Positions 1 through 11,700 of a stretch of DNA of 64,000 bases are shown piece after piece. Where the stretch lies: assembly GCA_002633005.1 (NCBI GenBank), contig NMRA01000176.1, forward strand, positions 628,175-692,174, read 5' to 3'. How positions within the stretch are numbered: the stretch's first letter is position 1; each line of letters opens with the position of its first letter. Source of the DNA: Phoronis australis (taxonomy: Eukaryota > Phoronida > Phoronidae). The notes under the pieces were generated by a model. That model searched no databases and had not been told where the DNA came from. It worked only from the letters and a program-made list of their open reading frames with translations. Position numbers and translations under genes: made by a program.

Positions 1-1984
1 TCCAATCCAATTACAAGACTGCACTATTATTACCACTGCTAAGAAAGGAAAAGATGTTAGCTGATGCCCGACAGCTTTTAATAATCATTAATGATGACTA
101 ACACATTACCGTGGATCAGACGAAAAACTTAGATACAGAGCAATATGATATGGATATCAAGGGGAATCTTCTCTCAGTGATATGACACTCATGGTTGAAC
201 TAATTACGGTATACATACGGTATTAGATATTCTTAATGTAAGGAGGCTAACAGTACGAAATCCTAATTAGGTTCAGCAACACCACGATAGTGTTTTAGCA
301 ACTTGTCACCCAACTGTTTGGTAACCATGGCGACAGCAGATCAATATTATATAATTTCCTAAGACGTGAACAACATAAGGATGCTACGTCTCATTAAAAC
401 CGAGAATATTTAAATATGCAGCAATCGCCACCTAGTGACTTCCTGGAGAGCTGTGTGTAAAAGTATAACCAGGAAACAAATTGTAATTTATAAATAACAG
501 TCCGCGTTAAATATAACATCACAACTGATGCACTTAAAAACAAGTGTGAACAATAAAAACCTCAAGTAATTCAGTACAAATAGGAATAATTACAAGTAAA
601 ACACCTGAGGGAAGATAAGAAGTTTTTGCCCTCCCTCTACGCTTGACTTAACCAAGGAATTTGCAGTAAAAATTCTTTAGTTTCAGACACAATATGGCAA
701 ATGGATGAAATATGAGTTTGCCAACAGAAATTCCAAGATTGCTTTTCACATGGTTTGCACAGTGTAGCTATTATCAACCTTTGGTGTTTCAAGTAGTAAA
801 CCTCTAGAAACCAGAAAATGAACAATGCCAGGAATTGTTTATGTCCCAAATTTAAGAATTCTAACTACCGTATTGAAATATGAAAGGGCATTTAACGATT
901 TTTTTTGAGATTAAAACTGAGATGTATTCATTTTCAAGCATACATACGGCAAGTGACAACCATCACTAAATTAGCCCCAACCATACCCTTTCCACTGATG
1001 CAAGCGTGTAACATGGTACCACCGAGGAACACATGCAGAATTAGTCGATATTCCGAGCAGATTAAACAGTCCAAATTTTAGCAGGCCCTTCAATTAAATG
1101 TCAGAAAATAACAGTTTATAAGCTTTCAAACAATCCATCACAACTTTGGAAGCTGGAAAAGTTACATTGTGAGACACTGCTTAATAAGAGCAAGCCATGC
1201 TACATATGCCAATCATATCAAGTCAGAGGTTGTTTTAGAATTGCTCATTTGTTGTAAAGACATGTTCTTTCTGTAGAAGTCCACGACATTAAAAGCTATC
1301 TGGTGCAATAATAATTTTAAAAAATGGCAAAATTTCACATACAACATTTTCAGTAAGTTTCAAATAATTTAGTGAACTTACATTTCATCTTACATATTTC
1401 TGAGTTAATGTCATGACATCTACACAACAAAAAGATTTTCCACAATATTTTTATGAGTTTGATCTGAAACAATCACTGATAATATGAAATATTTTGAAAA
1501 ATGAAAGACAATAACAAAAAGGGTATCAAAGTTTTGTGGCAAAACTTGTTGGTATGAAATGAGAATTCGAAACCCATCTCAGCATTAAGTAATTGTTCTT
1601 CGAGACGAAAGGTGACTATTGATCCAAGGCATATGCACACTTCTGCGACTGATTGGCGACAGTATTCACCTTTCTCAGGCTTCTAATTCAATCAGAGACG
1701 CGCTTTTGTGTAACAGATACCCCATGATGGGAAGATGTCACTCCCATCTATTAAGTGTTTGCCACAGATGTCGCTCAACACCAGTTAGTCAAAACACCAT
1801 GATTTTCAGAATTCTACAATTTCAGAAAGTAAAAGAGTTTGAAAGTTATAAGTGGGAGTGGTTTCAGAAACTCAACACTCGCACTTAAAGTTATGTAGAA
1901 CCATAGAAAAATATCCAAATTCCGCTAAATTCGTATGCATCAAAATGGCCAAACCTAAAAAAATTAAAAATTACATTTTTACCA
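1..1984. other. No recognisable gene
   Basis: AT-rich non-coding DNA. Short ORFs near 637-849 (-) and 1619-1888 (+) have no recognisable domain and no convincing splice partners. I see nothing I can name here. Confidence 0.5.
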
Positions 1985-1986
1985 AA

Positions 1987-2500
1987 ATGATGCTTTCTCA
2001 TTAGAGGCGAAACTTCGCTTTTACCAAAATTTCGGTAAGTGGGAAAGTTAACTCCTGTAGTTAAACTTCAAGTGAAACTTTGCTAAAATAGTAGGATTGA
2101 AAAGCAAAGCATCAGTACTTATCAAAACTTCGGTGTAATGAGAAATTATTGGTAGAGGTCGCGGCAAGAATATACAATCACACAAGACTCACAAAACATG
2201 TTCTTTATTATTGTAGCATAACTGATGTGCTCTCAATAGATGCACGTAAATAAATAAAACAAAGCATGACACTGATCATTTTCATAAACACTCCTAAATA
2301 GCCGGAGAACAATTTTCAGTTAGCCTTGAACCCACTACTCAATATTCATTTGAGAGTAACAATGAACTATGCTGTCTGGTGTCTACTCCAATGGCTGAAT
2401 TGGCATCCAGCGATAACTTTGATATCGCTGTCTAGTGGGAAAGGTAAGTGAAGTTTTGGTAGAGCTTCGGTAAACCGAAGTTCCCCTAATGGGAAAGAAC
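1987..2500. mobile_element. MITE-like element with degenerate inverted ends
   Basis: The left end (about 1987-2050) carries CTTTCTCATTAGAGG, then AACTTCG and a TTCGGTAAGTGGGAAAG block. The right end (about 2430-2500) carries the same blocks in inverse order, ending CCCCTAATGGGAAAG. Additional TTCGGTG...ATGAGAAA copies lie inside near 2130-2150. No ORF is present. The arrangement fits a non-autonomous DNA transposon with long imperfect terminal inverted repeats; superfamily and target duplication could not be settled. Confidence 0.55.
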
Positions 2501-2624
2501 CTTAACTGCAACTTCTTGGCAAGTGTAAAATTGTGGACAATGACATGTAACTCTTCAGTAATTAATCAAAATATAAAAGGGAGGAAAAACAAAGTTAACT
2601 TTCCAATTGTCTCTGTTTAAATAG

Positions 2625-2696
2625 TTACGAATCGCCACTCCAGTCTATACTATAAAGCATTTCCTCTTCAGACAGAAAATCAGCAAGATCTTTTAG
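2625..2696 (-). CDS. Possible terminal exon of an unidentified gene
   Basis: The minus strand reads LKDLADFLSEEEMLYSIDWS plus three residues, then TAA at 2625-2627. The composition is acidic and coding-like. If joined to the 2946-2989 segment the frame is continuous. The acceptor candidate (AACGAG) lacks a pyrimidine tract, which is the main objection. No family recognised. Confidence 0.25.
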   Translation of the reverse strand, partial: LKDLADFLSEEEMLYSIDWSGDS

Positions 2697-2945
2697 CTCG
2701 TTGATTTCTCATGGTATTTGCCACATTTTTCAACAGAGCTAGAAAACCTTTTACAGAATTTGTCGGTGCTTTGTTTTGAAAGTGAAACCGAATGCCAGCA
2801 GTCATCAGAAAAAGACCAAGTGAATTTAAGCATTAACAGTGTACCAATCAAAGCCTTTGAAAGCATGAAAAATGGCAATTCTTGCAATTTTAATAACGGA
2901 AATCGAAGAAACTGCTGCAGTTATCAGTTTCGCTTGAAAGCTTAC

Positions 2946-2989
2946 CTTGTACTCTGTCAGCCAGTCTCTGATAAGGCGTGTCATTTCAT
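2946..2989 (-). CDS. Possible internal exon of an unidentified gene
   Basis: A 44-base open segment on the minus strand is flanked by a CTGTGCAG acceptor and a GTAAGC donor. It reads EMTRLIRDWLTEYK after a split codon and ends in phase 0. The residue pattern resembles a short amphipathic helix. I do not recognise the protein. The neighbouring candidate terminal exon at 2625-2696 is in a compatible phase, but its acceptor is weak. This could be chance. Confidence 0.25.
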
Positions 2990-2999
2990 CTGCACAGGT

Positions 3000-5190
3000 C
3001 ACTTATGCAGTACTTTGGCAGTAATCACGCACGCCAACACTCTTCAACCTGCAATAAAGATACCTTATCAAGAACATAGTCTTGGGATTTAAGCACAATA
3101 CACTTGAATAGTCAGCCTAGCTTAAAAATTAATTTTAATGAACTTATGAGGGGGAACTGTAATCTCCTGACATAGTAAATCTGACAAAGTAAACACCAGT
3201 GAAAAACCATTTGAAAAATGAACTGGATGGCTGTCTGGAAATGTCTGTCTGGTGCATTATGGTCACATGCGTTTAAAATCAGGCAACAAAAAATGTCCGA
3301 AATCTGTAACATGAAATTATATAACAATTGACAAATCTGAGAAAGTAGCAAAAGAGTGTCCCGACAATGCTCAGGGTCATTCTGGCATTCTTAAATATTT
3401 TTTATGTAAACATATTATGTTTTAGCTGACAAAGATTTTGAATGAAAAAAACATTGTGCACTCCATCCAGTAGTTCCATGGGTGAAAAACAACACGACTA
3501 CCAGACCCAGAACATGAGCACCGGTTTTCCAAATCGGACCGGTGAATTCACTGTGTATCATGTCTTCTACATAACCTGTCAAGGGCAGCCACTTGAAAAC
3601 CATTAGACAGGTGAGAATTGAAAATCATTAGACAAATTAATCACAGACGCAATTGCCCTCCAGAGGTAATTTGTTAAACTATCTCAACTGTGGCCCTGAA
3701 CCTGAGAACAGCAAGTTAACAAAAGTGGGAAAAGCAAAAAAAATGTGTAGTATGCTCCAAACTCATATTTTTGCTTTTTTCTTTTTAATACTTCTATTCA
3801 GCAGTAACCTCATCAGAACGAAGTCACGAAAATCCTCAACATGTTTACGCCATATTCTCTTCGCATTGTGTACTCAAGCTAAGACTGAGCATTAGGAGGA
3901 AAGAGACTACTAGGAGACACTGGGAAAAAGAAAGTTCCTTGTCTCTTTTAGCCGACACCAGGTGGTGCTGGAGAAAGAAAACCCAACATTTTAACTGGCA
4001 TCAGACGACTAGTTCTTTTTGAAAATAGGGACAACTAAAAACACCACACGTTTCATTTTAGGCTCTTGACTTGAACAAATTCTTTTTTAAAACTAATTCA
4101 AGTTACAAACATCGACTCTTGCTACTTTTGTGGACAATCTTAAGAAAATTTGAAGCACTTATTTTGGGACTGTAAAGCTGTGAACTCATTTTGGAAAAGG
4201 GTTAATACTGACATGAATTCATGACAGCCCACTTTCCTACAACAATGTTATCTTGAGCAAGAAACTTGTGAAACACCATATTCCTATTTGGTAAATAGTA
4301 CATTTATTAGCAGAAGTTTGTATCGAAAATTTTGTTCTTTTAAGTGCTTTAATATCGTCCATCGAACAATTGAGTGAAAAGTATAGTGTTCCTAAAAATT
4401 CATAATTTAGATCTCTTGTAAGTTTGAAGCTTTTTACACAAGTAGTCAGCAAGATTAGGTGTGCATATGCATATATGTGACTATGTGTCTTTTTGTAAAA
4501 AACCACAACACTGTAACAATTTTCAAAAATAACATACCCAAAATATGCTATTTATGGCCTTGAAGGTAAGTTTCTACTTGTCACTGTCAGTGTTAGCCTT
4601 GGTATACAGATTTGGAACACTCTGGGTAAAAAGTACAAAACAAAAAATTTTGCACAAAGTTAATGAATTCAAAACTACAGTCTTCATTGACTTAATAATT
4701 AAATTTGGTTATCGTTACAAAAAGAATGCCATTAGCCCAAAATTATGCAGTAAAGTTTGTGGATCAATATGAGCGCCATCTGTTGGTCAATCTCTGTTTT
4801 CGCCGATTCTTCAATCCACCATCTTTTTTCACATACTGTATTGCGCACAGTTTAAAACAAATTACCAGAAGTGGTTGCACTTAATTAGTTTTCAGTATTT
4901 TACTACCAGTGAGCCAAAATTATCAGAAAATTTTGCTTGGGAAATTTGTCATAATCTCCCAAAAGAAGACACTCTAGCCAACCTAACTTTGAGCAAATGG
5001 CCCGTATGCATGTCATGAGTGTACCATTTCGAAATCTTCAAATGACTTTTGTTTCTTACAAAAGCTGAAGAGTAAAAAAAGAAAATGGCATTAATCAGAA
5101 TGAGCTTCTTTTAAACGACAAAAAGTACAAGATTGTTGCAATTTGAATGTCGCAGAACTTTGCAAAAACGTATGCACGGCTGGAGGTGCT
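3000..5190. other. No recognisable gene
   Basis: AT-rich sequence with only short, unrecognised ORFs (for example 3415-3603 on the minus strand, hydrophobic in part). No repeat structure or domain that I could support. Confidence 0.4.
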
Positions 5191-5198
5191 AGGTTTTG

Positions 5199-5343
5199 AG
5201 GTTAAAGTGAAGTAAACAGGTCTCTCTTCAAAATGGCTACCGTGGGAACCAGTTTTCACTGAATAACAGGCATTGCCATTATTTAGTGAAAACCAGTTGC
5301 CTGTAGCCATTTTGAAGAGGGAGTTGTTTACTCCACTTTTACC
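5199..5343. repeat. Near-perfect palindrome (hairpin)
   Basis: Two arms of roughly 60 bases face each other. The left arm includes TTCAAAATGGCTAC and CCAGTTTTCACTGAATAA. The right arm carries their reverse complements TTATTTAGTGAAAACCAG and GTAGCCATTTTGAAG, with a short loop near 5270. It has no coding capacity. Most likely a foldback-type MITE or a remnant of one. Confidence 0.75.
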
Positions 5344-5599
5344 GTTTTTGATTAAGTTTTGTTGTGGAAGGACAGCAAACATAGATGTGGGAAAATGAAC
5401 ATCGACTTGCCCTTTATATTTTAAATTTTTAACCATTGGGTTTTGACAATACAGCAAGCCAGCTACCTGGCTATGTCAGTGTCCGAGTCGATTATCATTG
5501 CTGTATAAACGCAGCACTGTACTTATTTACACTGAGACAGGTTGAGATTGTAGCCTTCCGTTAGACAGTGACCACCGTGTCTAGACAGCTAGTCTAGTG

Positions 5600-6210
5600 T
5601 AGTTCGTACAGGAGCTTCACATGCTAGTTAAGCTTTTTGGCAAATTATGGCTCAAACTGGAAAATCATCAAAGTCACGCTGTTATAAATACCTTTTCCGC
5701 ATAGAGGGACACCTTAGGAGGCCGTCAATGTAATTCCTTCCAGCTCGCAGAAATACTCCCATTATCAAACTTTTTCTTTAAGCAGTCCATCGTTCAGTTC
5801 CCAACAACAGAAAATTTGCCATTTTTAACACTGCACGCGGCAGGTGGTATGATGTCATATTCCCTGGCATAAGCAGTGTAAAAATGGCCAGTTACCGATT
5901 TTGGGAAATGAACGAGGGACTGCTTAAAGAAAAAGTTTGATAACGGGAGTATTTCTACAAGTTAGAAGGAATTAAATACATTGACGGCCTCCTGAGAACT
6001 TGTCTTTCTATGCGCAAAAGGTATAGCAAAGTGACTTTAATGTTTTAGCTAGTGTGAGCCATAATTCACAGAAAATCTTCCGGCATATGAAGCTCCTTTA
6101 AAAGCTACACCGTCTCCAAGTCAGCTAGAGACGATGGTCGTGGTCTAGCTTTCCACAGGCAGTGCATGGTCGGCGCTAGGCAACACGTAGCCTTTCGGTT
6201 GGTCGGTTAG
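5600..6210. mobile_element. Large foldback element interrupted by an LTR retrotransposon
   Basis: The segment folds back on itself around about 5850. The left arm (AGGAGCTTCACATG, AATTATGGCTCA, ATCAAAGTCACG, AGGAGGCCGTCAATGTA, TTTTTCTTTAAGCAGTCC) is repeated in reverse complement on the right arm up to about 6100. The outer right end runs on to 6210, where the retrotransposon LTR begins. A half-copy of the left arm lies at 9790-9955, and a copy of the outer right arm at 8023-8204, so this is a dispersed family. No transposase is visible, so the element is non-autonomous. Confidence 0.75.
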
Positions 6211-6365
6211 TGTTGATATGAGCGACCTCTACCGGTCTCTCTATATATATATATTACATAGTGTAAACATCTGTTAGTTGTAGTGTGAGCACCAGTTAGT
6301 GCACATCAATAAAAGCAGTACTAGTTATCCTGAAGATCGTTCTTTATTCACTTAACAACTCAACA
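6211..6365 (+). repeat. 5' LTR (155 bp)
   Basis: Begins TGTTG and ends CAACA, perfect short inverted termini of the TG...CA type. It contains a TATA-rich stretch (6240-6254) and an AATAAA signal (about 6309-6314). It is immediately followed by TGGTGGCAGCGG, as expected for a primer-binding site. Confidence 0.8.
6240..6254 (+). promoter_or_regulatory. TATA-like promoter element in LTR
   Basis: An alternating TATATATATATA run sits in the first third of the LTR, upstream of the AATAAA signal, in the usual position for the retrotransposon's U3 promoter. Inferred from position only. Confidence 0.45.
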
Positions 6366-6377
6366 TGGTGGCAGCGG
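6366..6377 (+). other. Primer-binding site
   Basis: TGGTGGCAGCGG starts at the base following the LTR's terminal CA. The leading TGG is the complement of a tRNA CCA 3' end. The priming tRNA is not identified. Confidence 0.65.
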
Positions 6378-6399
6378 TATTTTGACCAATCTCTGAAAG

Positions 6400-8021
6400 A
6401 TGGCAACGAACGGCAATTTTAGACTGCCTCCACAACTGGACTTATCGGACGCTAATCTCGCGGAAACATTCCGCAAATGGAAACAGCAATTAAACGTATA
6501 TTTGTTGGCCAGCGGAGCGACAGGAAAACCCAAGAAGGTACAAGCAGCAATTATTTTGCATTGCGGTGGCAATGACGTGATTAGCGCTGCTGAACATTTT
6601 GTATACGATAATGCCGGAGACGAGGAAGATCCCGAGAAACTGTTACAAAAACTGGAGGAGTATTGTACGCCAAAACAAAATGTGGTGGTCGAAACATTTC
6701 GTTTTTGGAAAATCAAGTATAACGAACCATTCGACACATTTTTGACCGAAGTGCGGACAAAAGCTGAATCCTGCAAATTCAACGACAAAGAAAGAATGAT
6801 ACGGGACAAAATAGTGTTAAGTGTCAGTGGAAAATTGCAAGAACTGTTACTGAGAGAAACTGATTTGACACTGGACAAAACGATAAAAACGTGCCGCGCA
6901 TTCGAGATGTCAAATCAGCAAGTCCGTGAAATGGGTACGCTTAGTGGCACAAACGACACTAAAATCCAAAAGGTAAGAAAGCAACCTTTCAAACACACAC
7001 CCGCCGCACACAAAAGGTATCCAAATGCCAGTTACGATCAGAAACCCCCTGCGACGATAGACTGTGACTTTTGTGGAAAAAAACACAAAAAGGGGAAGGA
7101 TTATTGCCCGGCCTGGGGTAAAATATGCACAGGGTGTGGCGGACGAAACCATTTCAAACCAAAGTGTAAAAAAGTGAACGTGGTGAGCCAGGAATCACAA
7201 TCTGAAATTGATGAACAATGGCTACAACACATCGATACTGGATCGCCAAAACGCGTGTTCGCAAACATGAATGTCAACGGATGTGACATACGCTTCCAAT
7301 TAGACACTGGTGCAGATATAAACACGATATGCCAGAAATACGTGAGAAAAGACCAGTGCAAGCCGAGTACTAACAGATTGGTTATGTGGAACAAAACCAA
7401 ACAACAGCCATTGGGCGAGGCAACACTCAATCTGACCAACCCCGTCGACGGAATTCCCAGACGAATAACATTTACAGTAGTTCCGAACGGATTCAACTGC
7501 CTATTAGGGATAGAAACCCTGGAGACCCTGGGATTAATTACTGTAAACAATGACAAGTTTGTGTCTGAAATACACACTAACAAGATTTATGGTAACTGCG
7601 CGGGAAATCTCGGAGACTTGGGGGAGGTGTCCTTTGTCACTGATGACAAGATCCCCCCCAAAACATTGCCTGCAAGGAAAATACCCATTGCATTGCAAGC
7701 GGAGGTAAAGGCAGAATTGGATAACTTGATTGAACGTGGAATATTGATACCGGTAACTGAACCAACCAAATGGGTATCACAAATGGCAGTAGTAAGAAAA
7801 CCAAACGGAAGTTTGCGCATATGTATTGATCCCCAGCCACTGAACAAGGCATTGTTGCGCGAACACTATAAGATGCCTACATTGGATGAAGTTTTGCCAA
7901 AGCTAAATAACGCAAAAATATTTAGCAAATATGACGTGAAAGAGGCATTTTGGCACGTGCGCCTAGACGAAGAATCGAGTTTTCTGACAACAATGATAAC
8001 CTCTTTTGGAAGCCGCGTCAG
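6400..8021 (+). CDS. Gag-Pol polyprotein of LTR retrotransposon (partial, ends in RT)
   Basis: About 540 residues in one frame. Residues 1-185 are a Gag-like helical region (FRKWKQQLNVYLLASGATG, then EEYCTPKQNVVVETFRFW). Around residues 222-256 is a cysteine-rich zinc knuckle region (CDFCGKKHKKG, CTGCGGRNHFKPKC). An aspartic protease with the active-site motif FQLDTGADINTIC lies near residue 300. The reverse transcriptase starts near residue 430 and includes VVRKPNGSLRICIDPQPLN and FSKYDVKEAFWHVRLDE, which holds the first catalytic aspartate. The frame is open to the N at 8022. The catalytic YxDD block, RNase H and integrase are not present in this window, so the copy as assembled is incomplete. 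It has no frameshift or stop up to the break, which suggests recent insertion. Confidence 0.9.
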
Positions 8022-8022
8022 N

Positions 8023-8204
8023 AAGTGACTTTAATGTTTTAGCTAGTGTGAGCCATAATTCACAGAAAATCTTCCGGCATATGAAGCTCCTTTAAAAGCT
8101 ACACTGTCTCCAAGTCAGCTAGAGACAATGGTCGCGGTCTAGCTTTCCACAGGCAGTGCATGGTCGGCGCTAGACAACACGTAGCCTTTCGGTTGGCCGG
8201 TTAG
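8023..8204. repeat. Second copy of the retrotransposon's left flank
   Basis: Aligns base for base with 6029-6210 apart from roughly five substitutions. It continues past the retrotransposon insertion point (GGTTAG) directly into unique sequence with no LTR. It starts right after the single N. It looks like the unoccupied allele of the insertion site, or another copy of the same foldback arm. Confidence 0.75.
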
Positions 8205-8880
8205 GGGCTACAATACTTCCCATAGCTTTCTGTACGACTTTTGTCCCGTGTTTATTTTACACAGCCGGCAAGCCACATTCGGTCACCGATTAAGAGTTTT
8301 CATCTTGTGAAAAATACATTCACACTTAAAACTATCACTTAAAACAGCGCTAATACTTTCTTCAGTGGCTGATCCTTTCTACTTCTACATATATCTTAAA
8401 TGAAGCATAGTTACGAGAATTAAGGTGACTTTAGAGTAGTAATCCAACTCCAGTTTTTTGGTCACCATTAACTTTTTCACCACGCGTGCGATGACCACAA
8501 AGTATTTCAACTGAGTCATGTGAGTTAGGCAAAGGCTAGCGCGAGACTGAGCGAAGCGCGTGACACTGGTACGTGACAATTGCTAAATAGTAGGTGAAAT
8601 TTGTAAGATTTGCATCCCTTGGACTATTTATTCGCCAGCATGCGTGATTCCACATAACTTCCTCAAAATGGCACTTAATACGAGAAACAGACTCGAACAA
8701 ACTGCGACAGATTTCCATTGAGTCAAATTATCTTAACTGAATCATCCCCAGAATGTGTTAATTGCCCAGTAACTCCATGTGCATGTTTCACTTGATTTTA
8801 TTTCCTGAATTTTGAAATTCGTAACTTTTTGTGGGGATGTACTATTGCCCCTTTATGCCTGCGGCATCCAAGGCATTGCC
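8205..8880. other. No recognisable gene
   Basis: Unique-looking AT-rich sequence. The short minus-strand ORFs at 8385-8718 show no domain. Nothing further to support. Confidence 0.4.
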
Positions 8881-8887
8881 TAGGTCC

Positions 8888-9145
8888 GGGCTATCCAGTC
8901 AAATTTAGAGTCAGAGACCAGAAATGCAGTGCAAGAGGCAGTGCAGCACTACTACTCAGCTAATTAAAGGAATCGCTGGTTAGTGGTTGACCCGTTCTCT
9001 AAATCAGGGTCCGCAGTAACCCATCGATAACATAAATTTGAGACTGGTCGGCGCTATCCAGTCAAATTTTAGAGACCATGCAGTACCGTTCAAAAATAAA
9101 GGAGTCGTTATTTAGTAATTGCCTGGTATTCCAATTCAGTGTCCG
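8888..9145 (+). repeat. Imperfect direct duplication
   Basis: Two diverged units both begin GCTATCCAGTCAAATTT. They pass through an AGAGACCA...ATGCAGT block and an AAAGGA(A/G)TCG block, and end near CAG(G/T)GTCCG. The first covers about 8888-9012 and the second about 9052-9145. Origin unknown. Confidence 0.55.
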
Positions 9146-9789
9146 TTGCATTCCTCCAGTATCTTCTGAAGATTTTTATGATATGCAATTACACTGTTAT
9201 GGTAATCGAGGGGTCGATTCATAGTGGTGTTTTCAACGACAACGCCGGGGCCTGGGCCTACCTGTGTTTTTGTTCACTTTCCTCCATACATGCGCAAACT
9301 TATCGCAAACTAACCTCATGTGCGCATCTTCCTTTTGCATAAGAAATTTGCACTTAACTCTTGTTCGTATCTGGCATATACTTTTCCTGACAAATATTTA
9401 AACGTAAGGGCGATTGAAAAAGGTCTTTGTACAATCTTTGTGTGAATTTGTATAATATAGAAAGGCCAATTTCGATTTAATGCGAACCTTATGACAGAGG
9501 TCGCTTCAGACAATATGGCCGCCTTCAGAGCAGGTATGCTTTTATGATTTTGTAGAATTGTACGTTTTTCATACAGTCCGACATAATTATTCTTGCAACG
9601 GACTTAGACCCTTATAATATGACAATGGTCACTTACAGGAGTTTCTGATTTTGAAAAACAGTTTGATATCCGTTATTATCTGTTTATCAGTTCATGGTGA
9701 AAATAATCAGGGCCCGGGAACTCGTAGGCAATGACCATTGCCTCTGTTGGCCCGAACCAGAGGCGATGCAGAGGCTATAGGCGCTCTGT

Positions 9790-9955
9790 ACGCTGGAAGC
9801 TTTTCGGCGAATTATGCCTCGCACCGACTAAACCATCAAAGTCACGTTGTTATAAATACCTTTTGCGCATAGAGGAACACCTTGGGAGGTTGTCGATGTG
9901 TTTAATTCCTTCCAACTCGAACAAATACTCCCGTTATGAAACTTTTTGGTAATTG
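9790..9955 (+). repeat. Half-copy of the 5.6-kb foldback element
   Basis: Matches the left arm at about 5630-5800. Shared blocks include AGCTTTT(C/T)GGC(G/A)AATTATG, CATCAAAGTCACG(T/C)TGTT, ATAAATACCTTTT and GAGGNACACCTT. Only one arm is present, so this is a truncated or solo-arm copy. Confidence 0.7.
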
Positions 9956-9959
9956 TTTA

Positions 9960-10616
9960 CAATATGACGACAATAACTTAGACATATGATTTTGGTATCG
10001 TTCGATTCCTCGCAATGTTATCTTTCCTAATATACACAGAAATTTCTCCTACCCCGTTCCCTTAGGCTTAGTTTTTTATCGTGAAATTTCTGCTCGCACT
10101 ATTTCCAGGTACTCGGTGCGAAACCGCCATGTTGAATGGATAAGGAGTCACCTGGCGGTCAAAAACTGAACTAATCTACCGACTTGTAGATCGTCGCTTT
10201 TCATAAGTTCAAATTGACCGAGACCCGTCAATCCCCTGCCCGAGATATGTAACCAAGGGTTCGAATTCGATCCTATGGTGACCCTGATATACGCATCTGC
10301 TAGCAAAAATCTGCCAAAAAAGCGGAGGTTGTTTTTGAGGTCCAGATTTGTGAAAAAGTATCACTTCAGACAATTTCATGGAAAAATGGTCAAATGGTCA
10401 CAATTCTAAAAAAATGGAAAAGGTAAAATGCTTCTACTTGTGCATCCACCATATTATGTCAGGAAAACTTTAGCGGGAATCTCGCGCGGGCAACCACCAT
10501 TCAGAATCAATAATGCTGTTTCATTCAATAACAATAGGTGTCGCTGTTATCTTGAGTTGAACTAACATGGCGGTGTCCACCGGGCAATAGTGCTAACTGA
10601 AATTCGACGATAAAAT
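9960..10616. other. No recognisable gene
   Basis: Unassigned sequence running up to the assembly gap. No ORF of note; ORFs reported across the gap are meaningless. Confidence 0.4.
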
Positions 10617-11522
10617 NNNNNNNNNNNNNNNNNNNNNNNNNNNNNNNNNNNNNNNNNNNNNNNNNNNNNNNNNNNNNNNNNNNNNNNNNNNNNNNNNNNN
10701 NNNNNNNNNNNNNNNNNNNNNNNNNNNNNNNNNNNNNNNNNNNNNNNNNNNNNNNNNNNNNNNNNNNNNNNNNNNNNNNNNNNNNNNNNNNNNNNNNNNN
10801 NNNNNNNNNNNNNNNNNNNNNNNNNNNNNNNNNNNNNNNNNNNNNNNNNNNNNNNNNNNNNNNNNNNNNNNNNNNNNNNNNNNNNNNNNNNNNNNNNNNN
10901 NNNNNNNNNNNNNNNNNNNNNNNNNNNNNNNNNNNNNNNNNNNNNNNNNNNNNNNNNNNNNNNNNNNNNNNNNNNNNNNNNNNNNNNNNNNNNNNNNNNN
11001 NNNNNNNNNNNNNNNNNNNNNNNNNNNNNNNNNNNNNNNNNNNNNNNNNNNNNNNNNNNNNNNNNNNNNNNNNNNNNNNNNNNNNNNNNNNNNNNNNNNN
11101 NNNNNNNNNNNNNNNNNNNNNNNNNNNNNNNNNNNNNNNNNNNNNNNNNNNNNNNNNNNNNNNNNNNNNNNNNNNNNNNNNNNNNNNNNNNNNNNNNNNN
11201 NNNNNNNNNNNNNNNNNNNNNNNNNNNNNNNNNNNNNNNNNNNNNNNNNNNNNNNNNNNNNNNNNNNNNNNNNNNNNNNNNNNNNNNNNNNNNNNNNNNN
11301 NNNNNNNNNNNNNNNNNNNNNNNNNNNNNNNNNNNNNNNNNNNNNNNNNNNNNNNNNNNNNNNNNNNNNNNNNNNNNNNNNNNNNNNNNNNNNNNNNNNN
11401 NNNNNNNNNNNNNNNNNNNNNNNNNNNNNNNNNNNNNNNNNNNNNNNNNNNNNNNNNNNNNNNNNNNNNNNNNNNNNNNNNNNNNNNNNNNNNNNNNNNN
11501 NNNNNNNNNNNNNNNNNNNNNN
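10617..11522. other. Assembly gap (906 N)
   Basis: A run of unspecified bases. CACCATTCA occurs close to both edges (about 10496-10503 on the left, 11524-11532 on the right), so the missing sequence may involve a repeat. The right edge is also followed by a C homopolymer. Confidence 0.98.
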
Positions 11523-11580
11523 CCACCATTCACCAGTAACCCCCCCCCCCTTACACAATGAAGTTTTTTTGCAAAAAAAT

Positions 11581-11700
11581 GCGTAGAACAAGACTTTTAC
11601 ATCTAAATTTACAAAAACAGCTCCCGTGTAGTGAGCTTTTTTACTAAAAACCTGTGTGGATCAAGACTTTTATGTCTTAATTTACGAAAACAGCCAATTA
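11581..11700 (+). repeat. Two tandem units of about 73 bp
   Basis: AAGACTTTTACATCTAAATT followed by ACAAAAACAGC recurs about 73 bases later as AAGACTTTTATGTCTTAATT followed by ACGAAAACAGC. A short tandem duplication next to the gap. Confidence 0.6.

Larger units (their letters stand above)
6211..8021 (+). mobile_element. Gypsy-type LTR retrotransposon, 3' part missing
   Basis: The order is a 155-bp 5' LTR, a primer-binding site directly after it, and one long gag-protease-RT reading frame open to an ambiguous base at 8022. RNase H, integrase and the 3' LTR are absent. The loss coincides with a single N and a second copy of the left flanking sequence, so it is probably an assembly join rather than a biological deletion. 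The fused Gag-Pol frame, the zinc knuckle and the very short LTR fit the Ty3/gypsy superfamily. Clade assignment would need an RT phylogeny. Confidence 0.85.

Noticed and set aside
6360-7852. Minus-strand ORFs of 70-172 codons overlapping Gag-Pol
   Set aside because: They are shadows of the plus-strand polyprotein, with no domain of their own.
10525-11591. Long ORFs of more than 320 codons on the minus strand
   Set aside because: They run entirely through the 906-base N gap; the open frames are an artefact of translating unknown bases.
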